Origin: an uncultured Clostridia bacterium
GTDB taxonomy: Bacteria > Bacillota > Clostridia > TANB77 > CAG-508
Length of the DNA stretch: 43,241 bases
Assembly: GCA_934122235.1 (NCBI GenBank)
Contig: CAKOWE010000010.1
Location: 1-43,241 of the forward strand
Direction: 5' to 3'
The notes beneath the pieces are model-generated. The model did not search any database. It saw only the letters and a list, made by a program, of their open reading frames with translations, and was not told the origin of the DNA. Below are positions 1 to 8,790 of this stretch, in pieces. Positions within the stretch are counted from its first letter, which is position 1, and every line of letters starts with the position of its first letter. The position numbers and the translations under genes are program-made.

Positions 1-295
1 TATTTTAATATTATTTTATATTTATAAATTTTTTATTATTAATTTTAAATATTAAAATAATAATTATTAAATATTTTATTTTCACTAATTTATAAATTTT
101 ATTCTTAATATATTTTAATATTATTTTATATTTATAAATTTTTTATTATTAATTTTAAATATTAAAATAATAATTATTAAATATTTTATTTTCACTAATT
201 TATAAATTTTATTCTTAATATATTTTAATATTATTTTATATTTATAAATTTTTTATTATTAATTTTAAATATTAAAATAATAATTATTAAATATT
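1..295. repeat. Tandem repeat, 110-bp unit, about 2.7 copies
   Basis: The unit beginning TATTTTAATATTATTTTATA starts at 1, 111 and 221. The first two copies look identical over 110 bp; the third diverges after about 295. The unit is almost entirely A/T and contains no open frame of note. The window begins inside the array, so the true copy number is unknown. No function is evident. Confidence 0.9.
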
Positions 296-810
296 TTTAT
301 TCTTATTATTTTATATTTTTATACTATATTATTTAATTATAAAATATATTTCATTTTTATCTAAATATATTTTAAAAAAATTTTTATTTTTTGTATATAT
401 TTTTTTATTTTGTACATAATACTATTGTAACGTTAGTATTAGTTAAACAAAAAAATATATGAAATTCAAAAGTGGGTCTTATATATTTCGAGCAAAGATA
501 TTTATATGTTTAATATTTTAGATGTATAGGTGTCGGTGATATGAGTGTATTATTCGTTTGTAAGCTATACTTTTTTCTTTATTTTGTGTATGGTTAAATT
601 ATGGGTAATATGTTCTATGTTACGAATGTATCTGTATTTTTTAGTGGTTATTTCTAGTCCATTTCAGGATGAATATGGCTGTTATTGGTGGATTTACATT
701 CAAGTGACTGATTATTATGTTTGGTGAAATAGCTTATTTATGTAGTAATATATATTAGGTTATTAATTAGGTATAATGGTTTTAGCTACGATTAATATTA
801 GCATTACAAT
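296..810. other. Gene-less AT-rich region downstream of gyrB
   Basis: No convincing gene was found. Positions 296-430 continue the A/T-only composition. Positions 440-780 have a more mixed, T-rich composition with several short open frames on the plus strand (for example a GTG-started frame at 545-727). None has a good Shine-Dalgarno site or a recognisable product. A plus-strand terminator-like hairpin closes the region, so an unrecognised short transcript is possible. Confidence 0.5.
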
Positions 811-853
811 AATCGCCTATAAGGAATATCTTATAGGCGATTATATATTTTTT
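811..853 (+). terminator. Intrinsic terminator-like hairpin, plus strand
   Basis: A perfect 13-bp stem (811-823 with 830-842) encloses a 6-nt loop and is followed on the plus strand by an AT stretch with seven T. On the minus strand the sequence after the stem is not T-rich. The best orientation is therefore plus, although the gene that ends here (gyrB) is on the minus strand. Confidence 0.7.
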
Positions 854-865
854 TATATTATTATT

Positions 866-2782
866 TTATACATCAAGATTTCTAACTGATTTTGCATTTT
901 TCTCTATGAATTCTCTTCTTGGTGCAATTTCTTCTCCCATTAATACATTAAATATTGCATCAGCTTTCATTGCATCTTCCATTGTAACTTTTATCATAAT
1001 TCTAGTTTTAGGATTCATTGTGGTTTCCCATAATTGTTCTGGGTTCATTTCTCCTAAACCTTTGTATCTTTGGATATTTACGTTGTCTCTTCCCATTTCT
1101 TGAAGATGTTGTGCCATTTCTTCATCAGTATAGCAATAAACATCTTTAAATCCTTTTTTAGAAAGTTTATATAGTGGTGGTTGTGCCAAATATACATTGC
1201 CATTTTCTATTAAAGGTCTCATATATCTAAAAAAGAATGTTAATAATAATGTTCTAATGTGAGCACCGTCAACATCGGCATCTGCCATAATTATTATTTT
1301 TCCATATCTAATTTTGTTAATATCAAAGTCAGCACCAATTCCAGCTCCAACAGCCAATATAACTGGTTGTAATTTTTCATTATTGTAAATTTTATCAGCT
1401 CTTGATTTCTCAACATTTAACATTTTTCCCCAAAGTGGTAATATTGCTTGGAATCTTCTGTCTCTTCCTTGTTTTGCTGAACCACCTGCAGAATCTCCCT
1501 CGACAATATATACTTCGCATTGTGAAGCATCTTTTTCGCTACAATCTGCTAATTTTCCTGGTAAAGTTGTTGATTCCAATGAATTTTTTCTTCTTACCAA
1601 TTCTCTTGCTTTTCTTGCAGCTTCTCTTGCTCTTGATGCACTTATACATTTTTCTAATATTGCCTTTGCAACAGAAGGATTTTCTTCTAAGAAAGGTGTC
1701 AATACTTCAACTACCATTGATTGAACAATTCCTGTAACCACACTATTACCAAGCTTTGTTTTAGTTTGTCCTTCAAATTGAGGCTCTTTTACTTTTACAG
1801 AAATTACCGCAGTCATTCCCTCTCTTATATCTTCACCTAAAAGGTTTGCATCTTTTTCCTTTAAAATGTTATGAGCTCTCGCATAATCATTAAATACTTT
1901 AGTAATTCCTCTTTTGAAACCTTCAAGATGCGTTCCACCTTCAATTGTATTAATATTGTTTACAAATGTATATATGTTTTCTGTATATGCTGTTGTATAT
2001 TGTAAAGCTATTTCTACTGGTACTTCACCATCTTTTTCTATGTAAATAGGTGTTGGGTGGATTTTTTCTTTATTTTGATTTAAGAATTCAACAAAGGAAA
2101 TTAATCCTCCCTCAAAGCAGAATTCTGACTTCTTTAAATCTTCATCATTTCTTTGATCTTCTATCGTAATATGTAAACCTTTATTCAAGAACGCTATTTC
2201 TCTAAATCTTTCTTCCAAAGTTTTAAAATCATATTCAAGAGTTTCGAAAATTGTACTATCAGCTAAGAATCTTACTTTTGTTCCTGTTTTTTTAGAATCT
2301 CCTAATCTAGTAAGCTTTTCAGTGGTTTTTCCTCTTTGGAATTTCATTTCATAAATTCCGCCATCTCTTTGTATTGTAACTTCTGCCCATTCAGACAAAG
2401 CATTTACAACAGATGCTCCAACTCCGTGAAGACCTCCAGATACTTTGTATCCACTATCACCTCCAAATTTTCCACCAGCATGAAGTACTGTATAAACAGT
2501 TTCTGCAGCAGAAATATGTGTTTTTGGATGTATATCTACTGGAATTCCTCTTCCGTCATCCTCTACTGAAATGATATTTCCTTTTTCTATTATTATGTGA
2601 ATATGAGTACAATAACCAGCTAAAGCTTCATCAACACAGTTGTCTACTATTTCGTATACCAAGTGATGTAATCCTCTTATAGAAACACTCCCTATATACA
2701 TACCTGGTCTTTTTCTAACGGCTTCTAACCCTTCCAAAACTTGAATTTGCTCTGCATTATACTCATGGTTATACTTTTCCAT
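866..2782 (-). CDS. gyrB: DNA gyrase subunit B
   Basis: ATP-driven subunit of DNA gyrase, which introduces negative supercoils with GyrA in the cytoplasm. At 638 aa it has the usual short Gram-positive GyrB length. The N-terminal GHKL ATPase shows EIVDNCVDEA, DDGRGIPVDIH and GGLHGVGASVVNALS. The TOPRIM domain shows EGDSAGGSAKQGRDR, the PLWGKMLNVEK segment and the DADVDGAHI metal site. The C-terminus (APRREFIEKNAKSVRNLDV) is the normal gyrase end and argues against ParE. The ATG is preceded by an AAAGGATG Shine-Dalgarno. It lies 57 nt after recF in the dnaA-dnaN-recF-gyrB series. No gyrA follows; the sequence downstream is AT-rich repeat DNA. Confidence 0.97.
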   Translation of the reverse strand: MEKYNHEYNAEQIQVLEGLEAVRKRPGMYIGSVSIRGLHHLVYEIVDNCVDEALAGYCTHIHIIIEKGNIISVEDDGRGIPVDIHPKTHISAAETVYTVLHAGGKFGGDSGYKVSGGLHGVGASVVNALSEWAEVTIQRDGGIYEMKFQRGKTTEKLTRLGDSKKTGTKVRFLADSTIFETLEYDFKTLEERFREIAFLNKGLHITIEDQRNDEDLKKSEFCFEGGLISFVEFLNQNKEKIHPTPIYIEKDGEVPVEIALQYTTAYTENIYTFVNNINTIEGGTHLEGFKRGITKVFNDYARAHNILKEKDANLLGEDIREGMTAVISVKVKEPQFEGQTKTKLGNSVVTGIVQSMVVEVLTPFLEENPSVAKAILEKCISASRAREAARKARELVRRKNSLESTTLPGKLADCSEKDASQCEVYIVEGDSAGGSAKQGRDRRFQAILPLWGKMLNVEKSRADKIYNNEKLQPVILAVGAGIGADFDINKIRYGKIIIMADADVDGAHIRTLLLTFFFRYMRPLIENGNVYLAQPPLYKLSKKGFKDVYCYTDEEMAQHLQEMGRDNVNIQRYKGLGEMNPEQLWETTMNPKTRIMIKVTMEDAMKADAIFNVLMGEEIAPRREFIEKNAKSVRNLDV

Positions 2783-2839
2783 TACGCTACATCCTTTCGT
2801 TTTTATTATTCTTATATCATTCTAATCGTTTTTTTCAAA

Positions 2840-3916
2840 TTAATCAAGTTCTTTTTTTATTACTCCATTATTCACGTAGAATACGGATTTACTTTCGAAC
2901 TCATCTTTTATTTCATCAGTACATGTAATAATTACCTGTGTATCTCCAATATTATTTAAGAAATTCTTTCTTCTTTTAGCATCCAGCTCAGACATAAAAT
3001 CATCTAGTAGTAGTATTGGACTTTCATTTATTTCTTCTTTAATAATTTGTAACTCACACATTTTTAAAGATAATACAGCAGTTCTGTGCTGTCCTTGCGA
3101 ACCATATACATTTACAAGATTATCGTTTATGTATATATTAAAATCATCCCTGTGAGCACCTTTTGTAGTAAATCCTTTAATTATGTCAAGTGTTCTTCTT
3201 TCTCTAATTAAACTTAGTAGCTTTTCCTTGTTCTCACAGTCAGTTAAATATTCTACTCTAATTTCTTCTTTATTCTCAGTTATTTTGCTGTGAATTTCAT
3301 TTATCTTATCTGTTATTTTTTTTATAAATTCTAATCTATATAAACAAACTTTATTTGCATATTCGGCAAGTTTTTCATCCCAAATATCTAGTAAATCGTA
3401 ATTACCATTTGTAGATTTTAATTGCTTTAGATAATTATTTCTTTGTTCTAATACCTTTAAATACATATTTAAATTATGAACATAGTTTGGTCTTATTTGC
3501 CCAATCATCATATCTAAAAATCTGCGTCTTTGCGCTGGACCATTCTTCAATATGTTAATATCATCTGGTGTAAATAAAACAACATTTATATTTCCTAAAA
3601 GGTCACTCAATTTTTTTATCTTTATTCCATTAACAATTACATTCTTTTTATCTGCAATTTGAACTTTTATGTAACCCTCTCTGCTAGAATTTTTGTATTT
3701 TAGATTGATATTTAAGAAATCTTCGTTATATTTTATTAATTCTTTTTCCTTACTCGTTCTAAATGATTTACCAAAAGCCGAAATAAAAATTGACTCTATA
3801 ATATTAGTTTTTCCTTGAGCATTATCTCCATAAAAAATATTAATATTATTATTAAATTCTATCTTCTGCTTTTCATAATTTCTAAAATTTTGTAATTCTA
3901 GTTCAGTTATCAACAT
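2840..3916 (-). CDS. recF: DNA replication and repair protein RecF
   Basis: SMC-like ATPase that helps load RecA at gapped DNA and stalled forks. The 358-aa product has the Walker A GDNAQGKTNIIE near residues 34-45. The ABC signature region is GSQGQHRTAVLSLKM, and Walker B is ILLLDDFMSELDAKRR in the last quarter. The length is typical. It sits 42 nt after dnaN with no intervening S4-domain (RlbA/YaaA) gene, which many Firmicutes carry there. It is probably co-transcribed from dnaA or dnaN through gyrB. Confidence 0.96.
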   Translation of the reverse strand: MLITELELQNFRNYEKQKIEFNNNINIFYGDNAQGKTNIIESIFISAFGKSFRTSKEKELIKYNEDFLNINLKYKNSSREGYIKVQIADKKNVIVNGIKIKKLSDLLGNINVVLFTPDDINILKNGPAQRRRFLDMMIGQIRPNYVHNLNMYLKVLEQRNNYLKQLKSTNGNYDLLDIWDEKLAEYANKVCLYRLEFIKKITDKINEIHSKITENKEEIRVEYLTDCENKEKLLSLIRERRTLDIIKGFTTKGAHRDDFNIYINDNLVNVYGSQGQHRTAVLSLKMCELQIIKEEINESPILLLDDFMSELDAKRRKNFLNNIGDTQVIITCTDEIKDEFESKSVFYVNNGVIKKELD

Positions 3917-3958
3917 ATTGTGCCTCTATTGTGGAAAACTTTTTTATTTTCCTCTATT

Positions 3959-5080
3959 TTAGTCTTTTAATTTTATAGGTAAAATCATATATGTATAATC
4001 TCCCTCTTCATCAACTGGTCTAATTATACATGGTGAAATGCTTGTACCAAAATCAACAAAAATTTCTTCATCATCAATATTTCTAAGTGCATCTAAGAAA
4101 TATTTTGGATTAAATCCTGCTTCCAAATTTTTTCCTTCTGTTGATACATAGATTTCCTCTTTTGCATCACCTGTTTGGTTTGTACAAGAAATTGTTACTT
4201 TACCAATATCCACAGTTACCTTAACTGGATATTTTTTTTCTTTTTCTATACTTGATGCAGAAATTAAACTTACTCTCTCAAAGCAGTCTTGTAATATTGA
4301 TTTATTTACTCTTACTCTTGTTTCCCATGTTTCTGGAATAACACTTGAATAATTTAAAAATTCTCCATCTAGTAATCTAGTTACTATCTTACAATTTTCC
4401 ATTTCAAATAAAACCTGATTTTTAGCAACACCAATCTTTATCATATCAAAAGAATCTATTAAAATCTTGTTTATTTCATTTAAAGTTCTTCCTGGTATTA
4501 CTGCAGAGAAATTATTTACCTTGTTTTGTAAAAATTTACTCTTCCAAGCAAGTCTAAATCCATCAACAGCAACAACATTCAATTTATTATTTGCTATTTC
4601 AAATAAACATCCTGTAAATATTGGTCTATTTTCTTCTGTACTTACAGCAAATATTGTTTTTCTAATCATATCTTTTAAAATTGTTTGCTCAATTTCAATA
4701 GAATTTTCTACACTTATTTTTGGTAATTCTGGGAATTCATCAGGATTCATTGTTGCAAGTTTATATAAAGAACCTTCACATTCTATAACAAGAAGATTTT
4801 TATCATTTACTTCTATGCTTATATCTGTATCTGGTAATCTTCTAATAATTTCAGTAAACATTATAGCATTTACAACTGTAGCTCCTTGTTCTTCTACTTT
4901 ACAATCATTAATAATATATTCTATACCTATCTCTAAATCATAAGTTGTTAATTTTATTTCATTATCATTTGTTTGAATTAAAATACCCTCTAATATAGGC
5001 ATTGTTGTTCTTACAGCAACAGCTTTAGTTACGGAATTAAGGGCTTTAAGGATTTTATCCTTCTCACAAATTAGTTTCAT
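3959..5080 (-). CDS. dnaN: DNA polymerase III beta sliding clamp
   Basis: Ring-shaped processivity clamp that tethers the replicative polymerase and serves mismatch repair and initiation control. The 373-aa product begins MKLICEKDKILKALNSVTKAV and shows the three-fold clamp domain pattern, with the segment TGCLFEI in the second domain. The C-terminus YTYMILPIKLKD is the conserved beta-clamp end. The ATG is preceded by AAAGGAGACGATTTCAAG, giving a clear Shine-Dalgarno. It is separated from dnaA by the 336-bp oriC spacer, so part of its transcription probably starts inside or upstream of the origin. Confidence 0.97.
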   Translation of the reverse strand: MKLICEKDKILKALNSVTKAVAVRTTMPILEGILIQTNDNEIKLTTYDLEIGIEYIINDCKVEEQGATVVNAIMFTEIIRRLPDTDISIEVNDKNLLVIECEGSLYKLATMNPDEFPELPKISVENSIEIEQTILKDMIRKTIFAVSTEENRPIFTGCLFEIANNKLNVVAVDGFRLAWKSKFLQNKVNNFSAVIPGRTLNEINKILIDSFDMIKIGVAKNQVLFEMENCKIVTRLLDGEFLNYSSVIPETWETRVRVNKSILQDCFERVSLISASSIEKEKKYPVKVTVDIGKVTISCTNQTGDAKEEIYVSTEGKNLEAGFNPKYFLDALRNIDDEEIFVDFGTSISPCIIRPVDEEGDYTYMILPIKLKD

Positions 5081-5416
5081 CTTGAAATCGTCTCCTTTAT
5101 AATAATATAAATATATTTAGTAGTAGTAGTAATAGGTGCTGTGGATTGTGTGGAAAACTATGTTAATTGTTTATTTCCCTAGCAATTTTGATGTTGATAA
5201 CTCTGTGGATAAATTGAAAAGTTATACACAGGTAAAAATTGAAATTGTGGATTGTTAAGTTATCAACAGTTTATCCACACGTTTTCCACAGGGGGGTGTG
5301 AATAACTCATACAAGCTATGTGCTAGAATGATTATAGAATATTGAAACAAACAAGTATTTAGCAAACACCTATTTAAGATTGTTTTGGAAAGTATATTTA
5401 AATTGCATGTTACAGA
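5081..5416. other. oriC: oriC, dnaA-dnaN intergenic part (DnaA boxes plus unwinding region)
   Basis: This gene-free spacer carries DnaA-box sequences in both orientations. TTATCCACA is at 5271-5279 and its reverse complement TGTGGATAA at 5204-5212. One-mismatch boxes are TTATACACA (5222-5230), TTATCAACA (5260-5268) and TTTTCCACA (5282-5290), with a reverse copy at 5149-5157. Next to the last box lies a TAG repeat (5118-5135) and then pure AT (5095-5117) against dnaN. Read from dnaA toward dnaN, the order is boxes, trio, AT-rich, as in Bacillus subtilis oriC (established knowledge). This is therefore the likely strand-opening site. Confidence 0.9.
5118..5135. promoter_or_regulatory. DnaA-trio element of oriC
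   Basis: On the plus strand TAG occurs four times in a row, followed by TAA and TAG, all in register. It lies directly between the DnaA boxes (from 5149 up) and the AT-rich stretch next to dnaN. DnaA-trios are known to guide DnaA onto single-stranded DNA during origin melting. Both position and orientation match that role. Confidence 0.8.
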
Positions 5417-6763
5417 CTATTTGCTTTCGAGCAATATGTTTTTCACACTTTCCACAATTAGCTTTGTCTCTTTGCTCTCTTTAATATCTTTTTCGATTTT
5501 ATTGCAAGCATGCATTACTGTTGTATGGTCTCTCTTGCCAAAGTCTTTTCCTATCTGAGGTAGAGACATATTGGCAACGTTTCTACATAAGTACATTGCA
5601 ATTTGGCGTGGAAAAGTAATATCATTAGATCTTTTTGATCCTCTTAAATCTTTTGGATTTATATTGAAATACTTTCCAACCGTTTCTTGAATAAATTCGG
5701 AAGAAATAACTTTTTCCTTTTGTGAAACTATATCATTTATCGCTTTTTCAGCCATTTCTAATGTGATAGGACTGTGCGTTAAAGATGCGGTTGCAATTAA
5801 TTTATTTAATGTTCCTTCGAGTTCTCTGATATTAGAATCGATTCGAGTTGCAATTGTTGATAAAATTTCATCGTCAATTAAAATGTTATCTAATTGAGCT
5901 TTTTTTCTAAGAATTGCAAGACGAGTTTCGTAGTCTGGGTTTGAAATATCGGCCATTATTCCCCATTCAAATCTAGACTTCAATCTGTCCTCAAGTAATT
6001 GAATATCTTTTGGTGGTTTATCACTCGAAAGAATAATTTGTTTTCCACTCTCATACAATGTATTAAAAGTGTGGAAAAATTCCTCTTGAATACGTTCTTT
6101 TCCAGCTATAAACTGAATATCGTCTATTAAAAGAATATCTATACTCCTATACTTGTTTCTAAATTGATCGTTAGTATTATCTTTTATTGCATTAATAAGC
6201 TGATTAGTAAAGTTTTCTGAAGTAACATATAATATTTTAGAATTTTTGTTATTCCTTAGGATTTCATTACCAATTGCATGCATTAAGTGGGTTTTTCCCA
6301 AACCAACGCCTCCATAAAGATAAAGCGGGTTATAAGATGCGGCAGGTGCTTCAGCAACTGCCAAAGCAGCAGCATGAGCAAACCTATTATTATTACCAAC
6401 GACAAATGTAGAAAATGTGTATTTTGGATTTAAATTTGTTGTGGCATAATTAATAGGAGCTTCAATGCTTGTGGCATCTCTTAGGTCTGCATTATTTGAC
6501 GCTGCTTCAAGTTCTTCTCTAGATACAATAGAAACAGTACAATCTTTGTTTGTCAAATAATTAAATGTATTAGTTAACAAATCTAGATATTTTGAAGAAA
6601 CAACGTTCTTCTGGAAATCTGTAGATGTTAATAATACAATATGACCATTATCCTCGCTTTGAATCTCTAATACTTTTATCCAAGTCTCATATGAAATTTT
6701 AGTAGTCTCTTCTTTTAAAAGTTCTTTTGCTTTTGTTAATAAATCATTTAGTTCATTTTGCAT
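5417..6763 (-). CDS. dnaA: Chromosomal replication initiator DnaA
   Basis: AAA+ initiator that binds DnaA boxes, melts oriC and recruits the helicase loader. The 448-aa product has domain I (about 1-85), a short linker, then AAA+ with Walker A GGVGLGKTHLMHAIGNEI and Walker B DILLIDDIQFIAGKERIQEE. Domain IV carries the box-recognition helix GKRDHTTVMHACNKIEKD. The ATG is preceded by GGAAGGATG. It diverges from rpmH, and DnaA boxes lie in its own leader at 6811-6855, which predicts autoregulation. The presence of DnaD and DnaI homologues at 16.5-18.6 kb fits a Firmicute-type helicase-loading pathway. Confidence 0.98.
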   Translation of the reverse strand: MQNELNDLLTKAKELLKEETTKISYETWIKVLEIQSEDNGHIVLLTSTDFQKNVVSSKYLDLLTNTFNYLTNKDCTVSIVSREELEAASNNADLRDATSIEAPINYATTNLNPKYTFSTFVVGNNNRFAHAAALAVAEAPAASYNPLYLYGGVGLGKTHLMHAIGNEILRNNKNSKILYVTSENFTNQLINAIKDNTNDQFRNKYRSIDILLIDDIQFIAGKERIQEEFFHTFNTLYESGKQIILSSDKPPKDIQLLEDRLKSRFEWGIMADISNPDYETRLAILRKKAQLDNILIDDEILSTIATRIDSNIRELEGTLNKLIATASLTHSPITLEMAEKAINDIVSQKEKVISSEFIQETVGKYFNINPKDLRGSKRSNDITFPRQIAMYLCRNVANMSLPQIGKDFGKRDHTTVMHACNKIEKDIKESKETKLIVESVKNILLESK

Positions 6764-6810
6764 TTATGTTCATCCTTCCAAAATCCTAGAATAAAGAATA
6801 GGAAATTATT

Positions 6811-6855
6811 TTATTCACATAGTTATCCACATAGTTATCCACAAACTGTGGATAA
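6811..6855. other. oriC, upstream DnaA-box cluster
   Basis: Three perfect DnaA boxes lie within 33 bp: TTATCCACA at 6823-6831 and 6835-6843, and TGTGGATAA at 6847-6855. TTATTCACA at 6811-6819 is one mismatch away. The cluster lies in the dnaA leader between promoter and start codon. It is the second half of a bipartite origin and a probable autorepression site. Confidence 0.92.
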
Positions 6856-6940
6856 CTCGCAAACACGCTATTCCGCTATGTTTTTTAGTAAAAATTAAGC
6901 AAAAAAACATAAAAGTCTTTATTACCTTTTATTTCTGTAT

Positions 6941-6970
6941 ATAATATCAAAAAATAGGTTCAATAGTCAA
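6941..6970 (-). promoter_or_regulatory. Sigma-A-type promoter for dnaA
   Basis: On the minus strand TTGACT (6970-6965) and TATTAT (6946-6941) are separated by 18 nt. Transcription from here would cross the DnaA boxes at 6811-6855 before reaching dnaA at 6763. Confidence 0.6.
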
Positions 6971-7017
6971 TATAAAACCAGAATAAAAATAAAAATATTT
7001 AAATTTACTTTAAACTA

Positions 7018-7047
7018 TTGACATAACATGAAAAACAGGTATATAAT
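7018..7047 (+). promoter_or_regulatory. Sigma-A-type promoter for rpmH
   Basis: TTGACA (7018-7023), an 18-nt spacer, then TATAAT (7042-7047): a near-consensus promoter about 55 bp before the rpmH start. Confidence 0.85.
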
Positions 7048-7103
7048 AAGTAATACTTGTGAAAGAAAATTATCAAATTATATAGATATTGGAGGTGCAG
7101 AGA

Positions 7104-7238
7104 ATGAAAAGAACATATCAACCAAAAAAGAGACAAAATAAAAAAGAGCATGGTTTTATGAAAAGAATGAGCACAAGAGCTGGAAGAAATGTAATAAAAG
7201 CTAGACGTGCTAAAGGAAGAGAAAAATTAAGTGCTTAA
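7104..7238 (+). CDS. rpmH: 50S ribosomal protein L34
   Basis: The 44-aa ribosomal protein of the large subunit is the standard marker beside dnaA. The sequence starts MKRTYQPKKRQNKKEHGFM and continues with the conserved basic stretch containing RMSTRAGRNVIKARRAKGR. A strong GGAGGTG Shine-Dalgarno lies 8-10 nt before the ATG. A consensus promoter is just upstream and an intrinsic terminator just downstream, so rpmH can be made at high level independently of rnpA. Confidence 0.97.
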   Translation: MKRTYQPKKRQNKKEHGFMKRMSTRAGRNVIKARRAKGREKLSA

Positions 7239-7251
7239 TTTAAAGCAGAGA

Positions 7252-7281
7252 GCCACTAGAAATGTTGTTAGTGGCTTTTTT
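7252..7281 (+). terminator. Terminator/attenuator between rpmH and rnpA
   Basis: Stem GCCACTA (7252-7258) pairs with TAGTGGC (7269-7275), followed by six T. It probably reduces read-through from the strong rpmH promoter into rnpA. Confidence 0.85.
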
Positions 7282-7326
7282 GTAATGATGTAAGATTTGT
7301 GCCTTGAGAAAGGTATGCGATAAAAT

Positions 7327-7674
7327 ATGAAAAAGATTAATACATTAAAGAAAAATTATGAATTTAGCAATGTTATAAAAAGAGGCAATTATCATGTTAA
7401 AAAGCAAATAATTGTTTACATAACAAAAAATAATAAAAACAAAAATATAATAGGAATTGCAATAAGCACAAAACTTTGTAATGCCGTAAATAGAAATAAA
7501 ATAAAGAGAATAATAAGAGAGTCATACTATAAAGAAATGAAAAAGATAAAACAAGGGTACAATATTGTTTTTCTTTGGAATAAAAAAGAACCAATTGAAA
7601 ATATTAGTTTTCAAGAAGTTAATAAAGAAATAGTAGAAATTTTTAAAGAGGCTGAATTATTTGAAGAAAATTAG
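7327..7674 (+). CDS. rnpA: Ribonuclease P protein component
   Basis: Small basic protein subunit of RNase P, which with the catalytic RNA trims tRNA 5' leaders. The 115-aa product shows the start motif LKKNYEFSNVIKRG and the RNA-binding signature NRNKIKRIIRESY around residues 57-70. Its position in rpmH-rnpA-yidD-yidC-jag is the canonical one. The stop overlaps the start of yidD by 14 nt, implying coupled translation. The Shine-Dalgarno (AAAGG) is weaker than for its neighbours. Confidence 0.95.
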   Translation: MKKINTLKKNYEFSNVIKRGNYHVKKQIIVYITKNNKNKNIIGIAISTKLCNAVNRNKIKRIIRESYYKEMKKIKQGYNIVFLWNKKEPIENISFQEVNKEIVEIFKEAELFEEN

Positions 7675-7900
7675 TTTGTTTTTTAGAAGAGGATTGATAA
7701 GAGCAATAGAATTTTATCAAAAACATATATCAAAATTATTAGCTCATGGAGGAATTAATTGCAAATTTTATCCGACATGTTCAGAATATACTAAACAAGC
7801 AATTGAAAAATATGGATGTATAAAAGGCATTGCAAAAGGAATTTTTAGAATATTAAAATGTAATCCGTTTTCAAAGGGTGGATATGATCCTTTAAACTGA
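7661..7900 (+). CDS. yidD: Membrane protein insertion efficiency factor YidD
   Basis: Small membrane-associated helper of YidC-dependent insertion. The 79-aa product carries the family signature CKFYPTCSEYTKQAIEKYG with two cysteines in CKFYPTC, and the late motif CNPFSKGGYDP. An amphipathic N-terminal helix rich in F, R and I precedes it. The start is TTG, with AAAGAGG about 10 nt before it, inside the 3' end of rnpA. The overlap with rnpA and the 14-nt gap to yidC support one operon. Confidence 0.94.
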   Translation: MKKISLFFRRGLIRAIEFYQKHISKLLAHGGINCKFYPTCSEYTKQAIEKYGCIKGIAKGIFRILKCNPFSKGGYDPLN

Positions 7901-7914
7901 TTGGAGGTAAAAAT

Positions 7915-8790
7915 ATGGGAGCAATAGCAAATTTATTTGGCTATTTACTTAACTTTCTTTACAACATATTTAATAATTATGGAATTGCAATTATAGTTTT
8001 TTCAGTAATTTTAAGAATTATATTAATACCTGTAACGATATCACAACAAAAATCAATCAAGAAAAACGAAAAAATGCAGGAAAAAATGAAAGAAATACAG
8101 AGAAAGTATAAGAATAATCCTGAAAAATTAAATCAAGAAACAATGGATTTATATAAAAGGGAAAAGCTTAATCCGTTTAGTGGCTGTTTAAGTTCTATAC
8201 TACAAATTATAATTATACTTTCTGTGTTTTGGCTTGTAAGTAAACCTTTAACTTATATGAAAAAGGTGGATACAAACATAATAAATGGATATGTAGAAGA
8301 AATAAAAAATGAAGAGGGGAAAGCATCAGCATACCCAGAAATTCAAGTAATTCAGAAAAAAGCAAGTACAGATGAAAATGTAAATATTAATATGGAATTT
8401 TTTGGACTTGATTTAAGCAAAGTTCCAAATCAAAACATGGGAGACATTACAGTATATATCATTCCTGTATTGTATATAATAACATCTTTTATATCAATAA
8501 AAATAACGAATGGAAAGAAGAAGAAAAACAAGACTTTACAAATAGAAGAAAAAACATCTAATGACAAGGTAAATGTTGAAGATGTAAAGAATGAAAATGA
8601 TGAAAGTCTAGAAGCAATGCAAGAAATGAACAATAGCATGATGTATATGGTACCAATAATGTCCATATCGATTGCTTTTATAGCTCCTTTGGGACTAGCG
8701 TTATATTGGTTAGTAAGTAATATTTTAATTATAATTGAAAGACTTATAATTGATAAAATATTTAACAAGGAGGAAGATAAAAATGCCTAA
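7915..8790 (+). CDS. yidC: Membrane protein insertase YidC/Oxa1/SpoIIIJ
   Basis: Insertase that places proteins into the cytoplasmic membrane alone or with SecYEG. The 291-aa product has an N-terminal membrane segment containing the conserved arginine (VFSVILRIILIPVTI). A charged cytosolic coiled hairpin follows (KSIKKNEKMQEKMKEIQRKY, roughly residues 42-75), then further membrane segments around 90-115, 180-200 and 250-275. An unusually long, charged insert (about 105-160) lies between helices 2 and 3. A cytosolic Lys/Glu-rich loop (about 200-240) precedes the final helices. No lipobox is present. The ATG is preceded by TTGGAGGTAAAA. The 3' end overlaps jag by 8 nt. Confidence 0.94.
   Translation: MGAIANLFGYLLNFLYNIFNNYGIAIIVFSVILRIILIPVTISQQKSIKKNEKMQEKMKEIQRKYKNNPEKLNQETMDLYKREKLNPFSGCLSSILQIIIILSVFWLVSKPLTYMKKVDTNIINGYVEEIKNEEGKASAYPEIQVIQKKASTDENVNINMEFFGLDLSKVPNQNMGDITVYIIPVLYIITSFISIKITNGKKKKNKTLQIEEKTSNDKVNVEDVKNENDESLEAMQEMNNSMMYMVPIMSISIAFIAPLGLALYWLVSNILIIIERLIIDKIFNKEEDKNA

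Noticed and set aside
545..727. GTG-started 60-codon frame on the plus strand
   Set aside because: No ribosome site, no recognisable domain, Tyr/Trp/Phe-rich composition expected of a T-rich random frame.
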